From positions 2,542,001 through 2,606,000 of the forward strand of contig NZ_CP072110.1 in assembly GCF_017638545.1 (NCBI RefSeq): a stretch of DNA of 64,000 bases, in the 5' to 3' direction. This DNA comes from Psychrosphaera ytuae. GTDB taxonomy: Bacteria > Pseudomonadota > Gammaproteobacteria > Enterobacterales > Alteromonadaceae. Shown here piece by piece: positions 10,401 to 19,734 of this stretch. A model generated the notes under the pieces. That model had not been told where the DNA came from, ran no database searches, and saw only the letters and a list, made by a program, of their open reading frames with translations. The stretch's first letter is position 1. Each line of letters begins with the position of its first letter. The position numbers and the translations under genes are program-made.

Positions 10401-10808
10401 TGTCTCATCTGTTTACATGTATAAAAGTCACCCACTAACCGTGGCGTAATTTCCTCCAGACTCCCTCTTCAATAGAACAATTCTTCCTCCTGTAACAAAA
10501 CCGGCCAGCGCGAACCTTTGTGAATTTGAGCATTAATTTTTATTCCACTAGAGGGTTTGACGAAAAAATAGTCATTCTTTTTCCAGAATTGTGGAACAGC
10601 TTTCCTAATTTAACCTCCAGTAAAAACTGGAGTACTCAAGGTAAAAGTCGTGTGTTCGTATATTGATAGGTAAATACGGTGTAGTTGAAGGATTGCGAAT
10701 TGATATCCAAGCCGTTTTATCTATGAGCCGATGAAAAGCGGTAATTGTATTGGCTAGCTCAGCAGTCAATTCAGGATATAAAAACAAACACTTTCTAGGG
10801 AAGTTGAA
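10401..10808. other. Intergenic region before the TonB receptor, with a perfect small hairpin
   Basis: No gene is seen in this 408-base stretch. It holds a perfect 7-bp hairpin with an AAAA loop (CTCCAGT at 10615-10621, ACTGGAG at 10626-10632) that lacks a T run, so it looks more like a leader RNA element than a terminator. The receptor's ribosome binding site (AGGGAAG) lies at the right edge. Confidence 0.45.
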
Positions 10809-13727
10809 ATGACAAACTTTAAAAATAGCATTGCAGCCCTGGCGGTTGCAGCTGCTTTAGGTATTTCAAGCGCAGCTATGGCTGCTGAAACGGGTGGTTT
10901 AAAAATCCGTGTATTAGATAAAAGCGGTAACCCTGTTGCAGGGGCTGCTGTAATGGTCGACGCGCCTGACACATTGGGCAGCAAAACTGCGGTTTCTGAT
11001 GCCGATGGTTATGTTACTTTACGTGGTCTTGACGCATCAAACCAATATACAGTCAGCATTTCTGGTGATAATTTGCAGTCGTTCGAAGCTACGGACGTTC
11101 GTGTTATTACCGGTAAAAGCTTAAACCTTTCTTATTCAATTAGCCGTGCGGCAAGTGACATGGAGCGTATCGTTGTTTCTGGTAGTTCAATTTCTGCAAT
11201 TGATACTACCTCTGCAACAACAGGTATGGACATTACACTTGATATGACTGAGTCACTACCGACAGGTCGTTCATACCAGAGTTATTTACAATTAACTCCG
11301 GGTGTTAAACCAAGTACAAGTGGTAACCCTTCTTCAAAATCAGGTGTTAACTATTCGGATGCAGGCGGCTCAGTAGGTTCGTCAACGGATAATGTGTATT
11401 ACATCGATGGCGTTAACGTAACGGACAACGTAACCGGTACATTTGGTGGTAACATCAACTCAGAAATCATCCAAGAACAGCAAGTTATCACGGGTGCAAT
11501 TCCTGCTAAATACGCTGGTGGTTCTGGCCTTGTTTCACGTGTTGTAACTAAATCTGGTGGTAACGAGTTTCATGGCTCTGTGAACTATTACCTACAAAAT
11601 GACAGCCTTGTTAGTGATTACGAGAGTGAAAAGAAAGAAAACAGTGCGTTTTCTACCTTCGATACTGCGGTGACATTAGGCGGTCCAATTATCAAAGATG
11701 AACTTTGGTTCTTTGCTTCTTACCAACTTAAAAACCGTGAAGACGATGTAGTTGATCCAGAAACGGGTCAAGTATCACGTGTCGTTGAGCGCGAGAGTGA
11801 CTTAGGTTTTGGTAAGCTAACATGGCAGGCTACGGATAATGATCGTTTGGTTTTGACCTTCTTTAACGATCCGACTGAGATTTCAGGTAGTGCTAACCTT
11901 GCGACGGTTTCTAACCGTGACCGTAGTACGAAACAAGGTGGTGACAACTACAAAATTGATTACTCTCACTCATTTGACGACCTAGTCATCAATGTAGGTT
12001 ACATGAGCCACGAGTCTGAGTTATCAACTTTGTCAAAAGACAAATCAACGCGTAATGACGTGGCTTACCAAACGAATGCTGGTTCTGTAACACAATCAGA
12101 TACAGACAAGGGTGGTTTTGGTGCAGATACATTGCGTAACCGTAACAAGAGCAGCTACTACATCAACGCTGAATATTACCTAGATACTCAAGACTTTGGT
12201 TATCACACAATTGAAGTGGGTTTCTCGGGCGAAACAAATGAGAACATCACCAACTCTATTTACAACGGTGATTCTGCTCAATACACCTCAATTGGTGCAG
12301 CAGATGCTGGCGCGACATTTGATATGTACGCAAACGGCACTTGGGTAGGTAACATTGACTTTTCTGATGATGACAAAGATCGTATCGCAAGTGCTATCGG
12401 CATTGCTCCAGAAGACGTGTCTAACATAGTGTTTGACAGCTCGACAGGTAACCCAACGGGCGACGTAAACGTTTATCGTATTATCCAAACACAACAAGCG
12501 GAATCTAAGTTAGAAACTAAAGGTAAGTCGATTTATATTCAAGACAGTATCAACCTTGATGATTTGACGTTAAACCTAGGTCTTCGTGCTGAACAGTGGG
12601 AGCACTTTGCTTCTACGGGCGAAAAGATCTTTACCTTTGACTGGGATATCGCTCATCGCTTAAGTGCGGTATACGACGTAAATGGTGATGGTGATTCGAA
12701 GGTTTGGGTATTCCACGGCCGTTACTACGATCCGATTCGTACTGACATGACCTCGTTTGCGGGTAACTTGACGGGCTCTGTACGTGAAGAGCAAATCTTC
12801 TACAACGGTCAATGGAATACGTTCCGTACTCGTGGTGGTGTTGCTACACAGGATGCGTTCTTTGCACCAACAACAAAAACGCCATACACAGATGAGTTCC
12901 TTGTTGGTTACTCGCAAAACTTAACCGATGACACCAACATCTCTGTAACTTATACCAACCGTAAAACGCGTGACATTCTTGAAGATTACGATTTAGGTGT
13001 ATATGCAGAGGGTGGTCAATTAGACGGTTCGTCTTTAGCGTTACCATTATCTTACTTTGGTTATACAGAAAACCCTGGTTCTAACTACGTACTTGCGACG
13101 TTAGAAGGTGGTAAACGTGATTACCAAGGCGTAGAAGTTACCTTTAAGAAACTACGTACAGACAACTGGAATATGTTGGCATCTTATACCTACAATGATG
13201 CAGAAGGTAACACCAACTCTGACGGTAATGCTGACCTTCAAGGTGACTTCTATTACCTAGATCCTCGTGCACCAAACATGTACGCGAAGCAACCGGGTAA
13301 CGTTGATCACCAATTCAAAATCTTAGGTACATATTACTTCGACAATGGTTTTGAATTAGGTGCGGTGTACAACTGGAACTCAGGTACAGCTTATAACCGT
13401 GCGACTAACGTGTATGGCCGTTTGTTGCCATTACGTGAAGAGTCTACTTATGACTTTGGTGGGTTTGAAGGTCGTTGGATTGCACCTGGCAATACTGCGA
13501 GTCAAGAAACACCAGCATACGGTACATTAGACATTCGAGTTAAGTACAAGCATGACTTTGGTGGCTACCAAGCTGAATTCTTCCTAGACGTATTTAACGT
13601 CTTAGATGACCAAGCGGTTGTTGAAGAAGAGCAATTGGTTGCAGGTAGCGGTACTTACGAGTTTGGCGAAGCAAAAGATTGGGTTGCACCACGTCGTCTA
13701 TACCTAGGCGCGAAGGTCCTGTTCTAA
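10809..13727 (+). CDS. TonB-dependent receptor with carboxypeptidase-regulatory-like N-terminal domain
   Basis: This 972-residue outer-membrane receptor belongs to the Oar-like/CarboxypepD_reg group common in Alteromonadales. It opens with a signal peptide (about residues 1-26, ending SSAAMAAE). A beta-sandwich domain follows ('VLDKSGNPVAGAAVMVDAP', about 30-115), then a plug domain ('LPTGRSYQSYLQLTPGV', about 120-260) and a 22-strand barrel that ends in Phe (LGAKVLF), as outer-membrane proteins do. Codon choice is strongly biased (CGT, GGT, AAC), which suggests high expression. It uses TonB-ExbBD energy, but the substrate cannot be inferred; peptide or glycan uptake is the usual guess. ATG 10809 has the ribosome binding site AGGGAAG seven bases upstream. 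A strong terminator follows. Confidence 0.92.
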   Translation: MTNFKNSIAALAVAAALGISSAAMAAETGGLKIRVLDKSGNPVAGAAVMVDAPDTLGSKTAVSDADGYVTLRGLDASNQYTVSISGDNLQSFEATDVRVITGKSLNLSYSISRAASDMERIVVSGSSISAIDTTSATTGMDITLDMTESLPTGRSYQSYLQLTPGVKPSTSGNPSSKSGVNYSDAGGSVGSSTDNVYYIDGVNVTDNVTGTFGGNINSEIIQEQQVITGAIPAKYAGGSGLVSRVVTKSGGNEFHGSVNYYLQNDSLVSDYESEKKENSAFSTFDTAVTLGGPIIKDELWFFASYQLKNREDDVVDPETGQVSRVVERESDLGFGKLTWQATDNDRLVLTFFNDPTEISGSANLATVSNRDRSTKQGGDNYKIDYSHSFDDLVINVGYMSHESELSTLSKDKSTRNDVAYQTNAGSVTQSDTDKGGFGADTLRNRNKSSYYINAEYYLDTQDFGYHTIEVGFSGETNENITNSIYNGDSAQYTSIGAADAGATFDMYANGTWVGNIDFSDDDKDRIASAIGIAPEDVSNIVFDSSTGNPTGDVNVYRIIQTQQAESKLETKGKSIYIQDSINLDDLTLNLGLRAEQWEHFASTGEKIFTFDWDIAHRLSAVYDVNGDGDSKVWVFHGRYYDPIRTDMTSFAGNLTGSVREEQIFYNGQWNTFRTRGGVATQDAFFAPTTKTPYTDEFLVGYSQNLTDDTNISVTYTNRKTRDILEDYDLGVYAEGGQLDGSSLALPLSYFGYTENPGSNYVLATLEGGKRDYQGVEVTFKKLRTDNWNMLASYTYNDAEGNTNSDGNADLQGDFYYLDPRAPNMYAKQPGNVDHQFKILGTYYFDNGFELGAVYNWNSGTAYNRATNVYGRLLPLREESTYDFGGFEGRWIAPGNTASQETPAYGTLDIRVKYKHDFGGYQAEFFLDVFNVLDDQAVVEEEQLVAGSGTYEFGEAKDWVAPRRLYLGAKVLF

Positions 13728-13754
13728 TCAAAAAAGCGATTCTCCCTGAAAGTA

Positions 13755-13782
13755 AGGCGGCCGTAATGGCCGCTTTTTTTTT
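13755..13782 (+). terminator. Terminator of the TonB receptor gene
   Basis: The stem GCGGCC-gtaat-GGCCGC (13757-13773) is followed by nine T, between convergent genes. Confidence 0.9.
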
Positions 13783-13796
13783 ACTCAACAGAACAA

Positions 13797-14588
13797 TTAA
13801 AACCGCCAAACGCCCAATAATTGCACAGCGTTCTCGTCAACATCAGTACCGAGTTTATTGTTCCAGTATTGGTATTCTATGCCCGCAAAAAGGCGATTGG
13901 GGGCTTGAGATAGAGCCTTACCCACATCCCAACGAACTTGAACTTGAGCTAAAACCCAGCTTTTGGTTTCGCGGTTGGTGATTTCTGTTTTTCGACGGTT
14001 GATGTATTCGGCGTGGCCATCTATATAAAATTGTTGTTGCTGAATGGCAACTGGATAGCTCCACGACACATCGACTATCCAAGAGTTTTCTTCTTTTGGC
14101 GCGCCACCGTTTGCAATACCTTCGTTGTCATCTATGTAGCCGGCTATTAAAACGTTTAAAAAGTTAAACCCTTCAACATTAAGGCCAAGCTGGACTCCAG
14201 GCAGGTATTTGAGAATGTCAGACTCTGGTGCCGCGTTTATACCCATAACCAATCGAATATCGGACAATAAACCATTGTAGCTGACGTCGAATACCTGCTT
14301 GGTACTGAGGGTTGGATACCACTCTAAATACAATGAATCACTATTATTAACACTACTGTAGTCGACGAAAAAGAAATTAGTGCCGAAGTCCCAGCCACTT
14401 GAATGTTGAAAAGTCAAAATCGTGGTATCTGCACTTGAATTCGGCACCGAATCGAATGGCTGATCTAGTTTGCCGTACTGGACATGAAGCTCAGTGGTGC
14501 TCCAATTTGCAGCGTGACTAGACATTGATATAAGAGTGGCGAACATAACTACAAGCGCTGCTGCGCTTTTGATATAGGCAGGTTTCAT
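13797..14588 (-). CDS. Tsx-like nucleoside-specific outer-membrane channel
   Basis: This encodes a small outer-membrane barrel of the Tsx/OmpK family, which lets nucleosides diffuse across the outer membrane. I start it at ATG 14588, where MKPAYIKSAAALVVMFATL begins a good signal peptide ending SSHAANW; the longer frame to 14675 adds a hydrophobic stretch with no clear ribosome site. The mature protein (about 240 residues) has the alternating pattern of a 12-strand barrel, family-like phrases such as 'WSTTELHVQYGKL' and 'GWDFGTNFFFVD', and ends in Phe (GVWRF). It is convergent with the TonB receptor. Its substrate is inferred only from the family. Confidence 0.8.
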   Translation of the reverse strand: MKPAYIKSAAALVVMFATLISMSSHAANWSTTELHVQYGKLDQPFDSVPNSSADTTILTFQHSSGWDFGTNFFFVDYSSVNNSDSLYLEWYPTLSTKQVFDVSYNGLLSDIRLVMGINAAPESDILKYLPGVQLGLNVEGFNFLNVLIAGYIDDNEGIANGGAPKEENSWIVDVSWSYPVAIQQQQFYIDGHAEYINRRKTEITNRETKSWVLAQVQVRWDVGKALSQAPNRLFAGIEYQYWNNKLGTDVDENAVQLLGVWRF

Positions 14589-14654
14589 AGGAGCTTTATC
14601 CAAACAATTTAAGTGAGTAAAGCTTAGCAGGGGATTGATAAATTTGAAAAAATA

Positions 14655-14695
14655 CAAAACAGCGCAATGGTTCAATTACGATTGCGCTGTCTTTT
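14655..14695 (-). terminator. Terminator downstream of yqhD
   Basis: A 10-bp perfect inverted repeat ACAGCGCAAT (14659-14668) / ATTGCGCTGT (14681-14690) lies just past the yqhD stop and reads into T-rich sequence on the minus strand. It may also act on the plus strand. Confidence 0.8.
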
Positions 14696-14711
14696 AAACA
14701 CTAGCTATCAA

Positions 14712-15884
14712 TTACTTAGCAAGCGATAAAATATCTCTGGTTTTGGCCAGATCGATGTCGCCATGCTCACCAAGTTTCGTCATGCCATTTTTGTCTAAAT
14801 TATCAATAATACGGTCGATCGCTTGGTCAAGCGTATCGCCCTGTAAATCGTAATCAGACATCTTAGTTTTAACCCCCATACCTTCAAAAAACTGAGTTAC
14901 AGCGAAAATCGTTTCACGTATCGCTTGCTGCTCAGTGGCTCCGGTGAAAGTTAAGCCAAACACGCGGCGACCTAGTTGGAGGATTTTTTCTTTTTTCTGT
15001 TCTTGTTGAACTTGCATTAACGCCGGTAAAACAATGGCTAAGGTCTGAGCGTGATCTAGGTTATAAAGTGCAGTAAGTTCGTGACCAATCATATGGGTTG
15101 CCCAGTCTTGTGGTACACCACGACCGATTAGACCATTAAGCGCCATCGTCGCAGACCACATGATGTTAGCACGGACGTCGTAATCTTCTGGGTTGGCTAA
15201 GCCTTTAGGACCCTCTTCGATTAAAGTCTGTAAAATACCTTCAGCAAAACGGTCCTGTATCGGAGCATTCACAGGGTAAGTTAAATATTGCTCGATGACA
15301 TGTACAAAGGCATCAACAACGCCGTTGCTGATCTGTTTTTTCGGTAATGAAAAAGTATATTCAGGATCTAAGACCGCAAACTGAGGCTGGACAGTCTCAG
15401 ATGAGAAGCCTAACTTTTGAGAAGTCGCTTTTTTGGTGACAACCGAATTACCATTACTTTCCGAGCCCGTCGCTGGCAGTGTTAACACAGCACCAATTGG
15501 CAAAGGATCATAAAATGACGCACCCTTGGCCAGAATATCCCACGGCTCGCCATCGAAATTGACCGCGGCTGCGACAAACTTTGCACCATCAATAACACTT
15601 CCGCCGCCTACTGCCAGAATAAAATTAACGCTTTTTTCTCTTGCCAACTCGACGGCTTCGATCAGTGTTTCGTAAGAGGGGTTAGGCTCTACACCACTAA
15701 ATTCAGTAACTTCATTACCATTAAGAGCGGTTAAAACTTGATCGTAAATGCCATTTTTTTTGATTGAACCACCACCGTACAACAACAAAACTCTAGCATC
15801 GTCCGGCAGCCTGTCAGAGACCTTCTTGATTTGACCTTTACCAAAAAGAATTTCGGTTTGATTTTTGAATGTGAAATTGAGCAT
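14712..15884 (-). CDS. yqhD: NADPH-dependent iron-containing aldehyde reductase/alcohol dehydrogenase YqhD
   Basis: This 390-residue group III metal-dependent alcohol dehydrogenase reduces a broad range of toxic aldehydes, such as lipid-peroxidation products, with NADPH. The alignment with E. coli YqhD from memory is nearly end to end. Shared features are GGGS at residues 37-40 and again at 93-96 (cofactor loop), 'NGVVDAFVH' with Asp191 and His195, and 'WATHMIGHELTALYNLDHAQ' with His264 and His278. These four residues match the metal ligands of the E. coli enzyme. The gene is transcribed divergently from the CocE-type hydrolase. No yqhC-like regulator lies beside it, unlike in E. coli. Confidence 0.93.
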   Translation of the reverse strand: MLNFTFKNQTEILFGKGQIKKVSDRLPDDARVLLLYGGGSIKKNGIYDQVLTALNGNEVTEFSGVEPNPSYETLIEAVELAREKSVNFILAVGGGSVIDGAKFVAAAVNFDGEPWDILAKGASFYDPLPIGAVLTLPATGSESNGNSVVTKKATSQKLGFSSETVQPQFAVLDPEYTFSLPKKQISNGVVDAFVHVIEQYLTYPVNAPIQDRFAEGILQTLIEEGPKGLANPEDYDVRANIMWSATMALNGLIGRGVPQDWATHMIGHELTALYNLDHAQTLAIVLPALMQVQQEQKKEKILQLGRRVFGLTFTGATEQQAIRETIFAVTQFFEGMGVKTKMSDYDLQGDTLDQAIDRIIDNLDKNGMTKLGEHGDIDLAKTRDILSLAK

Positions 15885-16031
15885 AACGTCGCCTTGTGTT
15901 TGTTGTGGAGAGTAGAAATCTCGAATGAGCTAAATCAATGGGGACACAGAGTTTAATTTCAATGATGCGATCGATATTCGTCGATGAATGAGCGCGCTGG
16001 TAAGTTGATTCATCTTATCGCTGTTGAACGG

Positions 16032-16098
16032 TTGTACAAAAAATGTCTAAATTCTGATTGATTTTAAATCACACAACCTATGTTAAATTTTTGTACAG
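16032..16098. promoter_or_regulatory. Inverted repeat in the promoter region of the CocE-type hydrolase
   Basis: TTGTACAAAAA (16032-16042) is mirrored by TTTTTGTACA (16088-16097), with 45 bases between. The right copy ends 19 bases before the hydrolase start codon. The pair could be a two-site operator; no regulator is known. Confidence 0.3.
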
Positions 16099-16116
16099 CC
16101 TTTCAGGGAGCGAACA

Positions 16117-17985
16117 ATGCGAACCTTGTTTTCGAATACCATGCTGGTTATTTTGCTGGTGGTCAGTACGTTGGCCAATGCAACAGAAAAAGCTAATCCA
16201 AGAGCGGATTACATCCGTGCTAATTACACTAAATACGAATACCAAATTCCAATGCGAGATGGCGTTAAGCTATTTACCTCGGTTTATATTCCAAATGACG
16301 ACTCTAAGTCGTATCCAATGATGTTTCAGCGTACGCCATACCGTGTTGCACCTTATGGTGCGAGCAACTACAAACGAGCTTTAGGGCCAAGTGAGTCATT
16401 TGAAAAAGATGGTTTTATTTTTGTTTTTCAGGATGTCCGCGGCAAGTTTATGTCGGAAGGTGAGTTTGTAAATATGCGTCCACAGGATGCGTACAAACGA
16501 GGCAAAAAGGCAACCGATGACGCGACGGATACCTACGACACTATTGATTGGTTAGTAAAAAATATTCCAAACAACAATGGTAAAGTGGGTATGTGGGGCA
16601 CTTCATATCCTGGTTATTACACGTCGGTCGGCTCTATCAATGCTCACCCTGCACTGAAGGCGATTTCACCACAAGCGCCTATTGCTGACTGGTTTTTTGA
16701 TGATTTTCATCGCAATGGCGCATTTGTGATCCCAATGGCGTTTATCTTTTTTGATACCTTCGACAAACAACGAGATGATACGCATGCGGCTTGGCCAAAG
16801 GGTATGGATTCGGTAACTCCGGATGGTTATCAATTTTTTAAAGAACTTGGCCCTTTAACTAACGTTAACAAAAACTATTTTAAAGGTACTCGACCGTTTT
16901 GGAATGAAGTGATTGCTCACCCAAATTATGATGAGTATTGGCAAGCGCGAGATGTACTGCAGCATCTAGGAAATACCAAACCAGCGACGTTAGTTGTGGG
17001 CGGTTGGTATGATACCGAAGATTTGTACGGTCCTTTGTATACCTATCAAACAATGTCGAACAAGAATAAAAAGGACCACGTCAAACTGGTTATGGGTCCT
17101 TGGTATCACGGCCAATGGAATAGTTCAGGTGGTGGCACTAAGCTAGGTGAAGCCCACTTTGGTTTTGATACTAGTAAGTGGTTTCAAGAAGAAGTTCAAC
17201 TACCTTTCTTTAAGCAACACTTAAAAGACGGCGGAGACGCTAAATTAGCGACGGCAACAATTTTTGAAACTGGCGCAAATCGCTGGCGTAAGTTTGATGT
17301 GTGGCCACCTAAAAAGGCCAAGTCACAAACTTTATATTTGGCCGAAAATGAGTCTCTTAGTGTCAAAAAGGTCAACAGTGGCGCAAGCGAATACATCAGC
17401 GATCCGAACAAACCAGTACCACACTCTGCCAAGGTAAGTCGTGGTTGGGATCGTCCTTATATGGTCGAAGATCAGCGCTTTGCTGCTCGTCGTCCAGACG
17501 TTTTGGTGTTTGAGACCGAACCTTTAGAAGAAGACTTAACCATTGCTGGCCCGATTGATTTGGACTTATGGTTTTCGACGACACAAAGTGCCGCCGACAT
17601 CGTCGTTAAACTGGTCGACGTATTTCCAGGAAAAGACGTAAACAACGATAAAGTCGACAGTAAAACAGGTAACCGTCATGAGTTGGTGCGTTGGAGTGTC
17701 ATTCGTGGTCGTTTTCGTGACAGCATGAGCGAGCCAAAACCGTTTAAACCAAATACACCAGACCAGGTTAAATTTGAACTGTACGATGTGCTTCATACCT
17801 TTAAACGCGGTCACAGACTGCAAATTCAGGTTCAGAGCAGCATGTTCCCATTCATAGATATCAATCCACAAAAGTATGTGGAGAATATTTTTGAAGCCAA
17901 AGAAGAGGACTTTGTTAAGGCTTTCCACAAAATACATCACAGCCAAAAACACCCAAGTTCAATTAAATTCAAAACAATTGACTAA
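16117..17985 (+). CDS. Secreted CocE/NonD-family serine hydrolase (alpha-amino-acid ester hydrolase / acylase type)
   Basis: This is an exported alpha/beta hydrolase of 622 residues. It has a signal peptide (MRTLFSNTMLVILLVVSTLA, cleaved near residue 22), an S15-type catalytic domain and a C-terminal jelly-roll domain from about residue 400. The nucleophile elbow is MWGTSYPG with Ser163, and 'FVFQDVRGKFMSEGEF' is the conserved stretch before it. The length and two-domain order match the glutaryl-7-ACA acylase/AEH subgroup, whose members hydrolyse amino-acid esters, peptides or amides. The natural substrate is unknown. ATG 16117 has the ribosome site AGGGAGCG upstream. It stands alone between yqhD and metY. 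Confidence 0.88.
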   Translation: MRTLFSNTMLVILLVVSTLANATEKANPRADYIRANYTKYEYQIPMRDGVKLFTSVYIPNDDSKSYPMMFQRTPYRVAPYGASNYKRALGPSESFEKDGFIFVFQDVRGKFMSEGEFVNMRPQDAYKRGKKATDDATDTYDTIDWLVKNIPNNNGKVGMWGTSYPGYYTSVGSINAHPALKAISPQAPIADWFFDDFHRNGAFVIPMAFIFFDTFDKQRDDTHAAWPKGMDSVTPDGYQFFKELGPLTNVNKNYFKGTRPFWNEVIAHPNYDEYWQARDVLQHLGNTKPATLVVGGWYDTEDLYGPLYTYQTMSNKNKKDHVKLVMGPWYHGQWNSSGGGTKLGEAHFGFDTSKWFQEEVQLPFFKQHLKDGGDAKLATATIFETGANRWRKFDVWPPKKAKSQTLYLAENESLSVKKVNSGASEYISDPNKPVPHSAKVSRGWDRPYMVEDQRFAARRPDVLVFETEPLEEDLTIAGPIDLDLWFSTTQSAADIVVKLVDVFPGKDVNNDKVDSKTGNRHELVRWSVIRGRFRDSMSEPKPFKPNTPDQVKFELYDVLHTFKRGHRLQIQVQSSMFPFIDINPQKYVENIFEAKEEDFVKAFHKIHHSQKHPSSIKFKTID

Positions 17986-18017
17986 GCATGGAGTTGTGAT
18001 TATTTGAGCACATTTAC

Positions 18018-18045
18018 TTGACTCATTTTTAAAATTGACTAAATT
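18018..18045 (+). promoter_or_regulatory. Probable metY promoter
   Basis: TTGACT (18018-18023) and TAAATT (18040-18045) are separated by 16 bases. The -10 box abuts the large palindrome that follows, so a bound repressor would block initiation. Confidence 0.5.
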
Positions 18046-18073
18046 GGATGTTTAGACGGCTAAACATCCAATT
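18042..18073. promoter_or_regulatory. MetJ-type operator upstream of metY
   Basis: The arms AATTGGATGTTTAG (18042-18055) and CTAAACATCCAATT (18060-18073) form a perfect 14-bp inverted repeat around ACGG. Read as 8-bp met boxes, the centre is AGACGGCT (7 of 8 to the consensus AGACGTCT), flanked by GGATGTTT and AAACATCC. The position directly before a methionine-biosynthesis gene supports MetJ control. Confidence 0.7.
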
Positions 18074-18088
18074 CGATTTGAGGCAAGT

Positions 18089-19372
18089 ATGAAACCAGAA
18101 ACTATCGCATTACACAGCGGCTATGAAAGTGAAGCCACGACCAAAGCAGCTACCACTCCAATTTATCAGACCACGTCTTTTACCTTTGATGACACTCAGC
18201 ACGGCGCTGATCTGTTTGATCTTAAAGTCGCAGGTAATATCTACAGCCGAATTATGAATCCGACCAATGCGGTGCTAGAGCAGCGATTGACCGAGTTAGA
18301 AGGTGGTGTTGGAGCGTTAGCCGTGGCTTCAGGGATGGCGGCCATTCGTTACGCGATTGAGGCAATTGCTGATGTTGGCAGTAATATCGTTAGTGTTGGT
18401 CAAGTTTATGGTGGTACCTACAACTTATTTGCGCATACGTTTCCACGCCAAGGGATCCAAACCAAATTTGTCCAAGCTACAGACTATGAAGGTTTAGCCA
18501 ATGCTATCGATGCGAATACTAAAGCGGTATTTTGTGAGTCGATAGGCAATCCAGCGGGTAATGTGGTTGATATTCAAAAGTGGGCCGACATTGCGCACGC
18601 CGCAGGGGTGCCTTTGATTGTGGATAACACAGTCGCTACACCAATTTTGTGTAAAGTCTTTGACCACGGTGCGGATATAGCCATTCACTCGTTAACCAAA
18701 TACATTGGTGGTCATGGCACAACCGTAGGCGGGATCATTGTCGACTCAGGTAAGTTTGATTGGGCTGGCAACGCCGAACGTTTTCCTATGTTAACCACTC
18801 CAGATCCTAGCTATCACGGAGTAGTCTATACCGAAGCCTTGGGACCTGCTGCGTTTATCGGACGCTGCCGAGTGGTACCACTTCGAAATACCGGTGCCGC
18901 ATTATCCGCACAAAGTGCATTTAACCTGTTACAAGGCCTCGAAACCTTAGCGCTTCGTATCGAACGTCACTGCGAAAATGCTGAAAAAGTTGCCGCGCAC
19001 TTGCAGGCTCATCCAGCGGTATCTTGGGTTAATTATGCGGCGCTGCCAGACAATCAATATTATGAAACTTGCCAAAAAATCACTGGCGGTAAAGCCTCTG
19101 GTATCATCAGTTTTGGTTTGAAAGCGGAAAACTCAAGAGAAGCGGGTGGCAAGTTTATTGATGCGTTGCAACTTGTTTTGCGATTGGTGAATATTGGCGA
19201 TGCTAAATCATTAGCGTGTCACCCGGCTAGTACGACACACCGACAACTTAACCCAGAAGAGCTGGCAGCAGCTGGTGTTAGCGAAGATATGGTTAGGATC
19301 TCTGTCGGTATCGAACACATTGATGACATCTTGGCAGACATAGATCAGGCGTTGGTGGCGAGCCAAGCGTAA
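18089..19372 (+). CDS. metY: O-acetylhomoserine sulfhydrylase (O-acetylhomoserine aminocarboxypropyltransferase)
   Basis: This 427-residue PLP enzyme belongs to the Cys/Met metabolism family. It makes homocysteine directly from O-acetylhomoserine and sulfide, in the direct-sulfhydrylation route to methionine. The length (MetB and MetC are nearer 385-395) and the N-terminus 'KPETIALHSGYE' point to MetY rather than cystathionine synthase or lyase. The PLP lysine lies in 'SLTKYIGGHGTT', and 'ESIGNPAGNVVDI' and 'TTHRQLNPEELAAAGV' are typical of the subgroup. ATG 18089 follows GAGGCAAGT. The gene has its own MetJ-like operator and terminator and is monocistronic. It may use O-succinylhomoserine or methanethiol in vivo. 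Confidence 0.9.
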   Translation: MKPETIALHSGYESEATTKAATTPIYQTTSFTFDDTQHGADLFDLKVAGNIYSRIMNPTNAVLEQRLTELEGGVGALAVASGMAAIRYAIEAIADVGSNIVSVGQVYGGTYNLFAHTFPRQGIQTKFVQATDYEGLANAIDANTKAVFCESIGNPAGNVVDIQKWADIAHAAGVPLIVDNTVATPILCKVFDHGADIAIHSLTKYIGGHGTTVGGIIVDSGKFDWAGNAERFPMLTTPDPSYHGVVYTEALGPAAFIGRCRVVPLRNTGAALSAQSAFNLLQGLETLALRIERHCENAEKVAAHLQAHPAVSWVNYAALPDNQYYETCQKITGGKASGIISFGLKAENSREAGGKFIDALQLVLRLVNIGDAKSLACHPASTTHRQLNPEELAAAGVSEDMVRISVGIEHIDDILADIDQALVASQA

Positions 19373-19389
19373 TAAAAAATCTTAAAAAA

Positions 19390-19437
19390 TAAAAAGACCG
19401 ACGCCAGTACATTTCATCCACTGCGTCGGTCTTTTAA
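19390..19437 (+). terminator. Terminator of metY
   Basis: A 13-bp perfect stem AAAAGACCGACGC (19392-19404) / GCGTCGGTCTTTT (19423-19435). It can work in both directions. Confidence 0.9.
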
Positions 19438-19478
19438 TTCGAGTCTTCTAATTTTGGCCTTTTGATTTTAGTGCTTTT

Positions 19479-19661
19479 TTAAAGGACAGTAATAACCGCG
19501 TCTTTATCAAGACGTACTTTTGGCAAACCGTGGTTCCAGTCTTCACCATCATTGGGTAAACACTTTTTAGATTTTGTTGATAATGGCTGTCGTGTATGGA
19601 TATCGTTATCGTAACGATGCGTATTGTAATGCGCCGCACTTTCGTATAATTCGGTAGCTTG
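19479..19661 (-). pseudogene. C-terminal fragment of an unidentified protein
   Basis: The minus strand has an open frame of 60 codons without a start codon. It includes 'YESAAHYNTHRYDND' and 'NDGEDWNHGLPKVRLDKDA' and ends AVITVL-TAA at 19479-19481. The residue mix is protein-like and the frame is interrupted by TAA immediately upstream, so I read it as the tail of a gene whose front is lost. It is convergent with metY. The family was not recognised. It could also be a chance open frame. Confidence 0.3.
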
Positions 19662-19734
19662 TTACCGTAAATGATGGTTGTTTTGTAATTGAACGGTAGA
19701 TTTCTACCGAAATATTGCAAATATTGAAATCTAA

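Noticed and set aside
10615..10632. Transcription terminator upstream of the TonB receptor
   Set aside because: The hairpin is perfect but has no following T run.
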